The notes: generated by a model not told the origin, from the letters alone. DNA of 22,312 nt from an uncultured Emergencia sp. (GCA_902476665.1 CABSEO010000003.1:1-22312), one strand, 5' to 3'. Counted from the first letter of the stretch, positions 1 through 8,686 are shown. Translations and numbers: made by a program.

Positions 1-1
1 A

Positions 2-1375
2 AATTACAGCAGTTATCTGGAGGAATATACCATCAGAAATCTGATCAGGAAATATTCTGACTACATCCGCTATCCGATTCAGATGATGGTGGAGAAGAGT
101 CGCCCGAAAGAGGATGGGGAGCAGGAAGAAGGCAAAATGCCGGAGATGGAAACCTTTATGGAGCTTGAGACACTCAATACCATGGAGCCGATCTGGAAAC
201 GTCCGAAAAGTAAGGTCAGTGAAGAGGAATATAATGATTATTACAAGAGCAAGTTCTCTGATTTCCAGGATCCTGCCAAGGTTATCAGAACCAGTGTGGA
301 AGGTGTGTCAACCTATACAGCGCTGCTGTTTATACCGGGACGCCCGCCTTTCGATTATTATACAAAAGATTATGAAAAGGGTCTGCAGCTTTATTCCAGT
401 GGTGTCATGATTATGGAACGGTGCAAGGAGCTTTTGCCGGATTATTTCAATTTTGTCAAGGGACTTGTGGATTCTCAGGATCTGTCACTGAACATTTCCA
501 GAGAAATGCTGCAGCATGACAGACAGCTGCGCAGTATTGCCAAAAATCTGGAGAAGAAGATCAAGAATGAGCTTTCAGATATGCTGAAGAATCAGAGAGA
601 AGATTATGAGAAATTCTTTGAGAACTTTGGGCGTCAGTTGAAATACGGTCTGTATGAGGATTTTGGCATGCATAAAGAAGTGCTGCAGGATCTGGTGCTT
701 TTCTATTCTTCCATGGAAAAGAAAATGGTTACTTTGGATGAATATGTGAAAAAAATGAGTGAAGAACAGAAGTATATCTACTACGCCAGCGGTGAATCCG
801 TTGAAAAGATTGATATGCTTCCACAGACGGAGTTTATCCGAGAAAAGGGATATGAGATACTGTACCTGACAGATGAAATTGATGAATTTGTACTGCAGAT
901 GATGAGGGATTACAAGGAAAAACCTTTCAAGTCAGTTGCTGACGAGGACATTTTATCGGAAGAATCTGAGGAGCTGAAAGAAGAAATCAAAAAGGCGGAA
1001 GAAGATAATAAGGAGCTTCTGGATTTCCTTAAGGAAACTCTGACAGGTAAAGTGGCTGAAGTAAAGCTGTCGCCGCGACTTAAGTCTTCTGCGGCCTGCC
1101 TGACCGCCAAAGGAGGACTTTCACTGGAAATGGAAAAGGTGCTCAACTCTATGCCGGTGGATCAGCATGTGCAGGCAGAACGAATTCTGGAACTCAATCC
1201 TAATCATCCTGTGATGAAGACCCTGCAGGATACTTTCTCCATGGGAGAAGAGGGAAAGGAAATGGTAAAGACCTATACTAATCTGCTGTATAGTCAGGCT
1301 CTGCTGATTTCCGGACTGTCCGTGGATGATCCGATGAAGCTTGCAGACGATATCTGCAAAGTCATTACAAAATAA
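2..1375 (+). CDS. htpG: HtpG (Hsp90-family chaperone), 5'-truncated by the window
   Basis: This is the C-terminal part (457 codons plus stop) of bacterial Hsp90, an ATP-dependent cytosolic dimeric chaperone. The frame is open from base 2, so the start codon and the N-terminal ATPase domain lie outside the window. Visible middle-domain signatures are KYSDYIRYPI (about residues 19-28 of this fragment), IWKRPKSKVSEEEYNDYYK, YTALLFIPGRPPFD, and the highly conserved FVKGLVDSQDLSLNISREMLQ region (bases about 451-513). The C-terminal dimerisation part contains RLKSSAACL and ERILELNPNHPVMKTL. An in-frame ATG pair at 83 is internal, because homology continues upstream of it. The gene is convergent with the EAL gene and is separated from it by a strong hairpin. 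Family assignment is very secure. Confidence 0.97.
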   Translation, partial: NYSSYLEEYTIRNLIRKYSDYIRYPIQMMVEKSRPKEDGEQEEGKMPEMETFMELETLNTMEPIWKRPKSKVSEEEYNDYYKSKFSDFQDPAKVIRTSVEGVSTYTALLFIPGRPPFDYYTKDYEKGLQLYSSGVMIMERCKELLPDYFNFVKGLVDSQDLSLNISREMLQHDRQLRSIAKNLEKKIKNELSDMLKNQREDYEKFFENFGRQLKYGLYEDFGMHKEVLQDLVLFYSSMEKKMVTLDEYVKKMSEEQKYIYYASGESVEKIDMLPQTEFIREKGYEILYLTDEIDEFVLQMMRDYKEKPFKSVADEDILSEESEELKEEIKKAEEDNKELLDFLKETLTGKVAEVKLSPRLKSSAACLTAKGGLSLEMEKVLNSMPVDQHVQAERILELNPNHPVMKTLQDTFSMGEEGKEMVKTYTNLLYSQALLISGLSVDDPMKLADDICKVITK

Positions 1376-1393
1376 TACAGAAAGAAAACAAAT

Positions 1394-1431
1394 CCCCGTA
1401 CGGGTTATGCTTTTATATAACCTGTACGGGG
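1394..1431 (-). terminator. Shared hairpin terminator between convergent htpG and EAL gene
   Basis: A 15-bp stem (1394-1408 paired with 1417-1431) has one G-U wobble and an 8-nt loop. Its base is CCCCGTAC/GTACGGGG. On the minus strand it is followed by a T-rich tail (ATTTGTTTTCTTTCT), which suits termination of the EAL gene. On the plus strand there is no good T run, so for htpG it is a weaker intrinsic terminator or only a 3' stabilising hairpin. Confidence 0.8.
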
Positions 1432-1489
1432 TGAATTATAATGTCAAAGAAAAAGAAGAACACAGGAGAGATTTTGAGATTCTGCCTGG

Positions 1490-3733
1490 TTAACTTCGTT
1501 TCATATACTTTTCGCTGAATTCTTCAGCACTGATAGGCTTATCATACAGATAGCCCTGCCCGCAGTCGCATGACAGTGAAAGCATGTTATCACGATCACG
1601 AGTGGTTTCAATCCCTTCTGCTACAGTGGAGATTCCAAGTTTATTAGCAAGCTGGATTATCTGATGGAGAATAATCTGGCGGCGCTTCTGATTGTCTTCA
1701 GAAACATTTTTCAGAAATCCCCGATCCAGTTTCAGCTCATCGATTTTCAGCTGGTACAGCATGGTCAGGGAAGAATATCCACTTCCGAAATCATCCATGG
1801 ATACTTTGAATCCTTTCTCATGCAGTAATTCTATCTGAACATTCAGGTGCGCCAGATCGTCTGTAGCTATATCCTCCAGAATTTCCAGGGTAATAAGAGA
1901 GCTTGGTATTCCATAATGTTTAACAGTCTGTTCCAAACGTGACGGGTAATCCATCTCAGTAAACAGAAGCTTGGACTGATTTACTGAAATCGGAATTGGT
2001 TCTATCCCTGCATCTATCCAGGAACGAATCTGCTCGCAGACGCGTTCAACCATATACATGTCCAGATCTCGGCAGAAACCGTTGGCAGCGAAAAGCGGAA
2101 TGAATTCATTTGGATAACGATAGGTTCCGTCCGCTTTTTTCCAGCGTACTAAAGCTTCTGCGCCCATGATTTGCCCGGTTTTCAGATTGTTTTTAGGCTG
2201 AAGGAAAAGCTTGTATTCCCTGTTTTTCAGAGCCAGATGCATATAGCTTTCAATTTCTATTCTACTGCGTATTTTTTCATAAAGCGCCTGTGTATAAAAA
2301 GCAATATCTGTATAATGAGAGTTCTGAATGCTTTGCAGAGCAACCAGTGCTTTTTCACGATCTCCGTCTATGGCAATGCCTGAATAGATGGAAATTTCAT
2401 AGCTGTATTCTCCAAAGGATGCAGAGGCACTGCTTACAAGCTGAATAATATTTCTTGTTCGTTCTGTAATAATTTTTTCGTCATAGTCCAACAGCAGCAT
2501 GTAGAACAGATCGGCTGAATCACGGCAGAAGAATTCTCCCTCCTTCAAATCCTTTTCAATTGTCTGTTTCAGAAAGCAGAGCACATCGTTTCCGCTGTTT
2601 TTTCCGAATAAATCGTTGACACCCTTGAAATTGTGAATGTTCAGAGCAGCTACGCTGTAGCGCTGGTTTTTTCTTAGGAATTTGTGAAACTCTTCGTCAA
2701 AGCCGGAAGTGTTTTTTGCTCCGGTGACCTGATCATAATAAGCAAGCCGTATCAGATTTCCTGCACTTTGCCGGAATTTATAATATCCGGCATAAAGAAG
2801 AATCAGCATGACAAAAAGTATGCCGACGAATCCGGATATAATGACCAGAAAAAGTCGTCCTGAAGACATGGCGGAACTCCACATTCTGTTGGCGCAGAAG
2901 ATGTACCATCCGTTAAACCCTATGGATTCCATATAAAAGTGACATTTGTTATTTTCATATTCGAAACTGCCGTGGTAGCTCTCTCCGTTTTCCAGTGCCC
3001 GTCGAGCATCTTTTTTTGTTTTTTCCGACATGTAGGGACCGTCAAAGATCGAAGATATATCATCTTTTACCAGTGTGTTCTCAGAGCGCAGCAGGAATTC
3101 GCCTTTTACATTGATAATATGCACATATCCGTTTCCGCCCATGACAGTATTGCCGTTTACGATATCTTTAAAAATCTCCAATGTGTCACCCGCAGCCAGA
3201 GCGCCGGTAATTTCTCCGTTCTGATAGACAGGGACGCTGTAAATGAACATCTTTGTCCGATGATACTCGCTGTCAAACATTTTGGAAATTCCGATTTCTC
3301 CCTGGAATGATTTTCTTATGGCATCTTTTGCCATTTCACCGCAGTCATCCAGGGTATAATTCTCTATGGTTTCCTTGTTATTAACATTGAGAAATCCTTC
3401 ACCTTCAATGGGAATATATGCCAGTGTCAGAAAAGCATTCTCTTTATTGGCTTCTTCCAGACTTCTTTTCAGTATATCGGGACTGTTTAATATGTTACTT
3501 ACCTCGTAAGCTTTGGATAGGGTGGTCAGAATCTGGGCACTTTTATCAAGCTGCTTGATAATTCTGCTTTTATATTCCTTGACCTCCACTTCCATCTGGA
3601 TGTCATCGGCCTTATGAGCCTCTTTAAATATATATTTCGAAGTACAGAAAACAGAAACACATAACAGAATGCTGCTGATAACTACAATTACAGTCACCCT
3701 GATAATTCGCTTCTTTAATTCTTCTTCGTTCAT
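1490..3733 (-). CDS. Membrane c-di-GMP phosphodiesterase: Cache-like sensor, degenerate GGDEF, EAL
   Basis: A predicted inner-membrane c-di-GMP phosphodiesterase of 747 aa. The order is TM1 (about 12-32), an extracytoplasmic Cache-like sensor (about 40-290, with NGYVHIINVKGEFLLRSE), TM2 (about 295-318), a GGDEF-like domain (about 330-470), and an EAL domain (about 495-745). The GGDEF signature is replaced by SADLF, so cyclase activity is unlikely. EAL catalytic signatures are present: EALVRW, the N of VNQSK, LEILED, DDFGSGYSS, K of KLDRGF, AEGIET, and Q of CGQGYL. A TTG 15 nt upstream is possible, but AGGAGG sits inside that extension, 5 nt before the ATG at 3733, so I chose the ATG. The gene has its own promoter (3777-3805) downstream of the polysaccharide-type operon. 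The sensed ligand is unknown. Confidence 0.92.
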   Translation of the reverse strand: MNEEELKKRIIRVTVIVVISSILLCVSVFCTSKYIFKEAHKADDIQMEVEVKEYKSRIIKQLDKSAQILTTLSKAYEVSNILNSPDILKRSLEEANKENAFLTLAYIPIEGEGFLNVNNKETIENYTLDDCGEMAKDAIRKSFQGEIGISKMFDSEYHRTKMFIYSVPVYQNGEITGALAAGDTLEIFKDIVNGNTVMGGNGYVHIINVKGEFLLRSENTLVKDDISSIFDGPYMSEKTKKDARRALENGESYHGSFEYENNKCHFYMESIGFNGWYIFCANRMWSSAMSSGRLFLVIISGFVGILFVMLILLYAGYYKFRQSAGNLIRLAYYDQVTGAKNTSGFDEEFHKFLRKNQRYSVAALNIHNFKGVNDLFGKNSGNDVLCFLKQTIEKDLKEGEFFCRDSADLFYMLLLDYDEKIITERTRNIIQLVSSASASFGEYSYEISIYSGIAIDGDREKALVALQSIQNSHYTDIAFYTQALYEKIRSRIEIESYMHLALKNREYKLFLQPKNNLKTGQIMGAEALVRWKKADGTYRYPNEFIPLFAANGFCRDLDMYMVERVCEQIRSWIDAGIEPIPISVNQSKLLFTEMDYPSRLEQTVKHYGIPSSLITLEILEDIATDDLAHLNVQIELLHEKGFKVSMDDFGSGYSSLTMLYQLKIDELKLDRGFLKNVSEDNQKRRQIILHQIIQLANKLGISTVAEGIETTRDRDNMLSLSCDCGQGYLYDKPISAEEFSEKYMKRS

Positions 3734-3776
3734 TTCAGCCTCCTGCAAAGAAATCTATACAATATGTTGCTGTAAT

Positions 3777-3805
3777 ATCATATCACAATTTGCCCTGTTT
3801 TGCAA
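3777..3805 (-). promoter_or_regulatory. SigA-type promoter of the Cache-EAL gene
   Basis: On the minus strand TTGCAA (3805-3800) is separated by exactly 17 bp from TATGAT (3782-3777), with the ATG about 45 nt further on. It lies in the 74-nt gap after the preceding EAL gene. I see no terminator in this gap, so readthrough from the upstream operon could add to this promoter. Confidence 0.75.
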
Positions 3806-3807
3806 AA

Positions 3808-5622
3808 TCAGGCGGAAAAGCTGCTGAGTATAAGCCTTTCCGCTTCCTGTACCGGCAGAGGATAGTAGAATTTAAATCCCTGAATTACATCGCAGTTGAG
3901 CTTGTAAAGCTGTGCAGCCTGAGCCTCACTTTCCACACCTTCTGCAAGAATTGTCATGCCCAGCTCGTGGCCTACCTGTATTACAGCTTTTAAGATAGAT
4001 TCTCCTTTTTTGGTCAGTACATTGTCGATAAGTCCTTTATCCAGTTTGATACCATCAAAGGAATATTCCTGCAGATCATAAAATGATGTGAACCCCTGTC
4101 CGAAATCATCCAGAGCAATGCTGACACCAAGTTCCTTCAGAGAAGCAATATTCTGCCTGATCTGAGTGAATTTCTTTGATGTTACACTTTCCGTAATTTC
4201 AAAGATAAGAAGATCTTTGGGAAAAGTGTATCTTTTTATAATCTCCTTACACTGATTCACAAAGTCAGCAGCTGCAAAGGTCTCTCTGGAAAAGTTACAT
4301 GACATGAAAAAATTGCTGATTTGCTGTTCGTACAGACACTGAAGGAATTCACATGCTTCTTTCAGTGCATAATAGTCCAGTCGTGCAATGGTTTTTTCTC
4401 TTTCCATGATTGGTACGAAATCCTTCGGAAGAAGTATGCCTCTCTGTGGATGCTGCCAGCGGGAGAGAGCTTCCCCGCCTACAATTTCTCTATTGGCGGA
4501 ATCTACGTAGAACTGGACATACAGATGGAACTCATGGTTGGAAAATGCACGGTCTATGTCTGACTGAATCTGTTTTTCTTTTTCCAGTTCCTGCATGACT
4601 TTACTAGAACAGAAAATATAGTTCTTGTGCAGTTTCTCGGCCAGATGGGCCCCTTGAGAAGCGTTAAAAATCATTTCTTCCAGATTTCGATCGTCTGCCT
4701 GCAGCATGTAGATACCTGCGGAGATATTCAGCTCAAAGGAGGTGCGATACTGTCGGGGGGAGTGATCAATCCGGTGAAATACGGGCTTCAGCCATCGTAC
4801 CAGCTCCTCCTGATCTGCAGAAAGCTTCATGAGTACGAAACTGTTCTCCGATATTTTTGCAAGAATATCGCTGTCGGCAGTATATTCCTTCAGTATGACA
4901 GCACAGTGGCGGAGCATTTCTTCTGTTTCTTTGCTGCCAGACAGGCGACGAAGCTTATCTGTATCAATATAGAAATAGATTAAGCTGTAAAGTACTCTGT
5001 TTTCATCAGAGATAAATTGACGATAGTATCGCTGCAGGTATTCCTGATTTCCCAATCCTGTCACATCGTCAGATTCAATATCGTGCTGTGCCTGTTTCAG
5101 ACGGGTGCGATATTTTCGAAGAAGAACAAGCAGTATTGTGCAAAGCACTGCCAGAGTCAATGAAAGACCATAAGGCAGGTAGGTCAATGAATTCTGCGAC
5201 TGCGGGTTCAGCGAGGCTTCCTCAAGGAGAAGACCACTGATTTTCTCGGGAGCTATCTGTTCAAGATATTCTGTAAAATCCGCAACAAAACTTTCTGGTG
5301 CAGTGTCCGTAAAACCTATCAGGAAACGAACCTCCTTGCCATCTACTATGGCAGTAAAAACCTCTGTCTGTTTTATTCCTTCAGGAATTTCATCTCCATC
5401 CTGATAACCTGATATCATATCCACCTGCAAATTTTTACTCAGCTCTTGACGACTGTCTGAATCGGCCGGCTGATAATAAGTGATCTGATAGGAACTGTTT
5501 TTTGAGAATTCCTCAAAAAGAGACGGCATGATTCCCTGATAGCTATCGGTATCAGAATTGTAATATTCCAGAGGATAGGCCCCGGGGTTTCCGGCGGCAT
5601 AAATTGTGATGCTGTTTTCCAC
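3808..5622 (-). CDS. EAL phosphodiesterase with partial SBP3-like N-domain and degenerate GGDEF
   Basis: A putative c-di-GMP phosphodiesterase of 604 aa. The N-terminus (about 1-145) resembles a shortened family-3 solute-binding domain (ITIYAAGNPGAYPLEYYNS opening). It is followed by one TM (about 150-168), a GGDEF-like domain whose signature is SENSF (about 258-262, so probably inactive), and an EAL domain (about 355-600). EAL signatures are GGEALSRW, SCNFSRE, FEITES, DDFGQG, KLDKG, AEGVES and IQGF, all compatible with catalysis. The start chosen is the GTG at 5622: GGGGAGG lies 5 nt upstream, and TAGTG overlaps the stop of the DivIVA-like gene, implying translational coupling. A second GTG at 5637 would put the ribosome-binding site inside the gene. 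Oddly, no signal peptide precedes the binding domain, and the domain looks too short for two full lobes. It is the last gene of the operon. Confidence 0.88.
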   Translation of the reverse strand: MENSITIYAAGNPGAYPLEYYNSDTDSYQGIMPSLFEEFSKNSSYQITYYQPADSDSRQELSKNLQVDMISGYQDGDEIPEGIKQTEVFTAIVDGKEVRFLIGFTDTAPESFVADFTEYLEQIAPEKISGLLLEEASLNPQSQNSLTYLPYGLSLTLAVLCTILLVLLRKYRTRLKQAQHDIESDDVTGLGNQEYLQRYYRQFISDENRVLYSLIYFYIDTDKLRRLSGSKETEEMLRHCAVILKEYTADSDILAKISENSFVLMKLSADQEELVRWLKPVFHRIDHSPRQYRTSFELNISAGIYMLQADDRNLEEMIFNASQGAHLAEKLHKNYIFCSSKVMQELEKEKQIQSDIDRAFSNHEFHLYVQFYVDSANREIVGGEALSRWQHPQRGILLPKDFVPIMEREKTIARLDYYALKEACEFLQCLYEQQISNFFMSCNFSRETFAAADFVNQCKEIIKRYTFPKDLLIFEITESVTSKKFTQIRQNIASLKELGVSIALDDFGQGFTSFYDLQEYSFDGIKLDKGLIDNVLTKKGESILKAVIQVGHELGMTILAEGVESEAQAAQLYKLNCDVIQGFKFYYPLPVQEAERLILSSFSA

Positions 5623-5634
5623 TATTTCCTCCCC
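5620..5634 (-). promoter_or_regulatory. RBS and TAGTG stop-start overlap coupling two genes
   Basis: GGGGAGG (5634-5628), a 5-nt spacer, then TAGTG, in which the TAG stop of the coiled-coil gene shares its G with the GTG start of the EAL gene. This decides the EAL start and suggests translational coupling, so that the two proteins are made in linked amounts. Confidence 0.75.
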
Positions 5635-6158
5635 CACTGGTCGTCGTCACTGCTGATTTCCGGTTTATGTCTAAACAGAGACATATTTCCGGATGGTGAA
5701 TCTGCCAGAACATGCTCAACATGGTTTTCCAGTTTTTCTGCAGCTTCATCCATTCCTTTTAAAAGTGTGGCCAGCATTTCACGGATGCTGCGAATCTGTG
5801 CGTGATAACGGTTGATTTCCTGTTGTCTGATTTCCAGATCCTTTTCCAGCTGCCGGCATGCAAGTTTTTCTTTTTCCTCTGTCTGCTTTTTTAGCATTTC
5901 AGCATAATGCTGAGCCTCCAGAAGAACTGCGCTGATGGATGCCTGTTCATTCTGATGCTGAGCATATTCTTTTCTCACTTCTGCAAGCTCAGCTTCCAAC
6001 TGACGGATTCTTTCCTGATACTGCGCTTCTGCTCTTTCCATCTGCTGCTCTTTCTGCATGATCTTTTCGGAAAAACTTTGCTCAATACTGGCAATGTACT
6101 GATAAACATCAGCTTTCTGATAACCGAAAAAACCCTTTTTCAAATCTTCTAATGTCAT
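5622..6158 (-). CDS. DivIVA-like coiled-coil protein
   Basis: A 178-aa soluble protein. Residues 1-30 (LKKGFFGYQKADVYQYIASIE) resemble the N-terminal membrane-curvature-binding module of DivIVA/GpsB proteins: a short helix, the F-x-GY-x3-DV turn, then a helix. Residues about 28-150 are Glu/Gln/Lys-rich heptad coiled coil (QKEQQMERAEAQYQERIRQL and onwards). The tail is polar. DivIVA-family proteins oligomerise and mark poles or septa, so this one may place the polymer synthase or the coupled EAL protein in the cell; that role is inferred. GGAGGTG lies 5 nt before the ATG at 6158. It follows the GT2 gene by 16 nt and overlaps the EAL gene by 1 nt. It could alternatively be a generic coiled-coil scaffold, as the N-terminal match is short. 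Confidence 0.78.
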   Translation of the reverse strand: MTLEDLKKGFFGYQKADVYQYIASIEQSFSEKIMQKEQQMERAEAQYQERIRQLEAELAEVRKEYAQHQNEQASISAVLLEAQHYAEMLKKQTEEKEKLACRQLEKDLEIRQQEINRYHAQIRSIREMLATLLKGMDEAAEKLENHVEHVLADSPSGNMSLFRHKPEISSDDDQWGRK

Positions 6159-6174
6159 ATCTACACCTCCGCTG

Positions 6175-7578
6175 TTATCTGAATTTAATTGATTTTCTTT
6201 CTATTTTTTCCCATGTATGCTTTCGCTTACGGTATCCGATGAGTGCGGTTGCCCTTACCCAAGCCAGGATCAGACGAAGACCGGAAACTTCCAGAATGCA
6301 TAGTGCCACAGCTTTCAGAACATCTGTCAGAGACAGCTGCAAATCTATCGTATGAATTCGCGCAAAGAAAGCTGTAAGTGATAAAATTGCCGAATAAATG
6401 ACGTAAATGATAAAAAACAATATCATAAACGGTACATTGATCAGATCTACGGCAAAGGCCAGAGCTACTGTAAACAGTCCGAATACTTCGATATAGGGGG
6501 ACAGCAGTTCATAGATCAGGAAGTACAGATAGGAAATTATGCCTACAAGGCCGTACTTTTTGTTGAACAGCATTTGTCTGTGCTTTGTCATACTCTGGAA
6601 CAGGCCGATATGCCAGCGTCTTCTCTGTTTACACAGATCTGAAATCTTTTCAGGAGCCTGTGTCCAGCAGACGGCATCTGTAGCATAACGGATGCGGTAG
6701 GTCAGATCATGCTCTCTGCAGAAAACATGAAGCTTAACCACCAGTTCCATATCTTCTCCCATAGTGTCAGGATCATAACCTCCGGCGTCAATGACCAGAC
6801 TTTTCTTGAAAAGACCAAAGGCTCCTGAGATAATTACGCTGCCGTTGAACTTGTCAAAAAGTATGCGGGCCGCCAGAAAAGAACGATCATATTCGAGAAC
6901 CTGCATACAGGGAAGTATTTTGGAAGGCATGTGACAGGAGACAACTTTTCCTTCTCTGAGTTCAGTACCATTGCTGGGACGTACAGCACCTCCCACAGCG
7001 ATAACGTTACCTTCCTCCAGCACCGGTCGTACAATTTTTTCAAGGGAATCGGACTGAAGTATAGAGTCGGCATCCATGCAGATAAAGTACGGATATCTGG
7101 AAGCATTGATCCCCATATTGAGAGAATCGGCTTTTCCGCCATTCTTTTTTCTGATCAGAGTAATGGGCACTTTGTTTTCATAGCTTTCAAATATGGCCTC
7201 CTCGCTTTGGCAGGTAATCCGTCTTTGAAGGGGACGATTTACCTGATGCATATGAAATGCCTCTCGCATTATTTGAGAGGTGGCGTCTGATGATCCGTCA
7301 TCCACGACGATGATTTCATAAAGCTTATAGTCCAGTGCCAGCAGTGAACGGACGCTGGCCTCAATAGTCACTTCTTCATTATAGGCCGGAACAATAATTG
7401 AGACTGGAACAAAGTATTCGCCTGAAAGCTCATTTTTCAGCTTGTTTCTTCGCTTTGTCTGGTAAAGAGTAGAAGAACCCACCGTTACAGAAAGAAACAG
7501 AAAGCTGGCATATCCAATCATATAGAGAATGAAAAAAATACCCACCCATTCAAAGAACAGTTTATATGTATCTGTCAT
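6175..7578 (-). CDS. Membrane GT2 glycosyltransferase, processive polysaccharide synthase type
   Basis: Predicted to polymerise an extracellular glycan from a nucleotide sugar and thread it through the membrane. 467 aa: N-terminal TM about 8-32, cytosolic GT-A domain about 55-330, then three or four C-terminal TMs (about 343-445). GT2 signatures are complete: VSIIVPAYNEE (59-69), DD (93-94), KNGGKADSLN (145-154), DAD (169-171), GED (274-276, catalytic base region) and QRRRW (318-322). QxxRW is the acceptor and processivity signature of cellulose, hyaluronan and PNAG synthases. The C-tail is short and basic, and I see no PilZ domain, unlike BcsA. GGAGGTG lies about 7 nt upstream of the ATG, inside the end of the HEAT gene. 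It is the central enzyme of the operon. The sugar polymerised cannot be told from the sequence. Confidence 0.92.
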   Translation of the reverse strand: MTDTYKLFFEWVGIFFILYMIGYASFLFLSVTVGSSTLYQTKRRNKLKNELSGEYFVPVSIIVPAYNEEVTIEASVRSLLALDYKLYEIIVVDDGSSDATSQIMREAFHMHQVNRPLQRRITCQSEEAIFESYENKVPITLIRKKNGGKADSLNMGINASRYPYFICMDADSILQSDSLEKIVRPVLEEGNVIAVGGAVRPSNGTELREGKVVSCHMPSKILPCMQVLEYDRSFLAARILFDKFNGSVIISGAFGLFKKSLVIDAGGYDPDTMGEDMELVVKLHVFCREHDLTYRIRYATDAVCWTQAPEKISDLCKQRRRWHIGLFQSMTKHRQMLFNKKYGLVGIISYLYFLIYELLSPYIEVFGLFTVALAFAVDLINVPFMILFFIIYVIYSAILSLTAFFARIHTIDLQLSLTDVLKAVALCILEVSGLRLILAWVRATALIGYRKRKHTWEKIERKSIKFR

Positions 7579-7582
7579 CTTT

Positions 7583-8686
7583 TTACACCTCCATTTTGCG
7601 AAGTTTATGAGACTCCAGATGCCAGGTCATCATTTCTCTGGCATAGCGGTCAGAACCGGTAATTACATCCAGAAGATCGCTGTATTCCATATGATGCGCT
7701 TCCAGCGTCTCAGCGGCGGAGTACCGGACATACCAGTTGTCACTGTGAAGCGCCTCTTTTAATACCTGGATGACTTCATCACCATCATATTTTCCCAGAG
7801 AGGCCACTGCAACGTTGGTGTACTCCCAGCGAGTGGGATTTTTATCTTTTGCAAAGGACAGAAGCACTTTTTCAGCCGGGCGGTAAAAATAGCGTCCAAA
7901 GTAACGGATTGCTGAAAGCCTGAGCTCTTTGGGCTGTGTTTCGTCAGTCATGATAGCCAGCATTTCTTCTTTGTAGTCTCCCGTCTGAAACCTGATATAG
8001 TTTAAAATGGCAAGGCGGGTATGTTCTGTAAAAGCAGACAGTTCTGCCAGCAGTGCATCAATGAGTTTTGTGTGCTCCCCTGTGTAGGAAAGCAGGCCTT
8101 CTGTCAGTATTTTTTCATGCAGATATATTTTGCCGTCATCCTGCAGTCTGATGGCATCCACAATATGTTCTACACTGCCCAACCGGTAAAGCGCATCCAA
8201 CGCATTGATCCGGCAGTATAAATTGTCCTTTCTGATGTAGTTCAGAAGAATATTCTGCAGAGAATCAATGGGCTGGCGACGTTTCACTGCATAGCGGGAA
8301 ATAAAATAGGAAAAATATCCTGCCTGCATATTATCTCTTTTCTCATAAACTACAGCAAGATAAAGGATTACCGGCTGAATCCGGTAAAGATATTCCTGTG
8401 CGGCTTTATTGTCAGCGCTGCCGCAAATTTGTTCCAGGACTCTGTCAAAAGCGATAAGATTATCAAGATGTTTCAGTTTGCGACTCAGCCATGACAGATG
8501 TTTCTGATCTGGATTTTCTTCCTGTGTAATCTTATGCAGCTGATTCTGAACAGGGACGCTGAGTTTTTCACAGCGTTTTTTCAGCCGGGGATTACTGCCT
8601 TTGAGAACGAGTGTGTAAATGATATTAAAAAAGATCATACTGACACATACTGCGCCGTAAATGTAGATCATCGTTTCAATTTTCAT
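7583..8686 (-). CDS. Membrane-anchored HEAT-repeat protein
   Basis: 367 aa with one N-terminal TM (about 6-28), a basic linker, then an all-helical cytosolic region. HEAT-like repeats are most visible from about 155 to 350, for example LYCRINALDALYRLGSVEHI, PKELRLSAIRYFGRYFYRPA, TRWEYTNVAVASLGKYDGDE and NWYVRYSAAETLEAH. HEAT solenoids are protein-binding platforms. The gene lies 4 nt upstream of the GT2 gene and 15 nt downstream of the glycosidase gene, so it is most likely a dedicated partner or regulator of the synthase; this is inference from context. AAGGAAGG precedes the ATG by about 5 nt. No catalytic motif is visible. Confidence 0.82.
   Translation of the reverse strand: MKIETMIYIYGAVCVSMIFFNIIYTLVLKGSNPRLKKRCEKLSVPVQNQLHKITQEENPDQKHLSWLSRKLKHLDNLIAFDRVLEQICGSADNKAAQEYLYRIQPVILYLAVVYEKRDNMQAGYFSYFISRYAVKRRQPIDSLQNILLNYIRKDNLYCRINALDALYRLGSVEHIVDAIRLQDDGKIYLHEKILTEGLLSYTGEHTKLIDALLAELSAFTEHTRLAILNYIRFQTGDYKEEMLAIMTDETQPKELRLSAIRYFGRYFYRPAEKVLLSFAKDKNPTRWEYTNVAVASLGKYDGDEVIQVLKEALHSDNWYVRYSAAETLEAHHMEYSDLLDVITGSDRYAREMMTWHLESHKLRKMEV

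Noticed and set aside
1441..1518. Small plus-strand frame beginning MSKKKKNTGEIL
   Set aside because: It overlaps the 3' end of the EAL gene in antisense, sits right after the terminator hairpin and has no separate promoter. The purine-rich GGGGTG before it is part of the hairpin.
3734..3748. TTG start extending the Cache-EAL protein by five residues
   Set aside because: AGGAGG would lie inside the coding region. It is well placed for the ATG at 3733.
1490..5622. Counting the two EAL proteins as diguanylate cyclases as well
   Set aside because: Their GGDEF signatures are SADLF and SENSF, so cyclase activity is not expected.
6175..7578. Naming the GT2 gene bcsA, pgaC or icaA
   Set aside because: The signatures are shared by all processive GT2 synthases, and the partner genes of those systems (bcsB, bcsZ, pgaA/B, icaB) are absent from the window.
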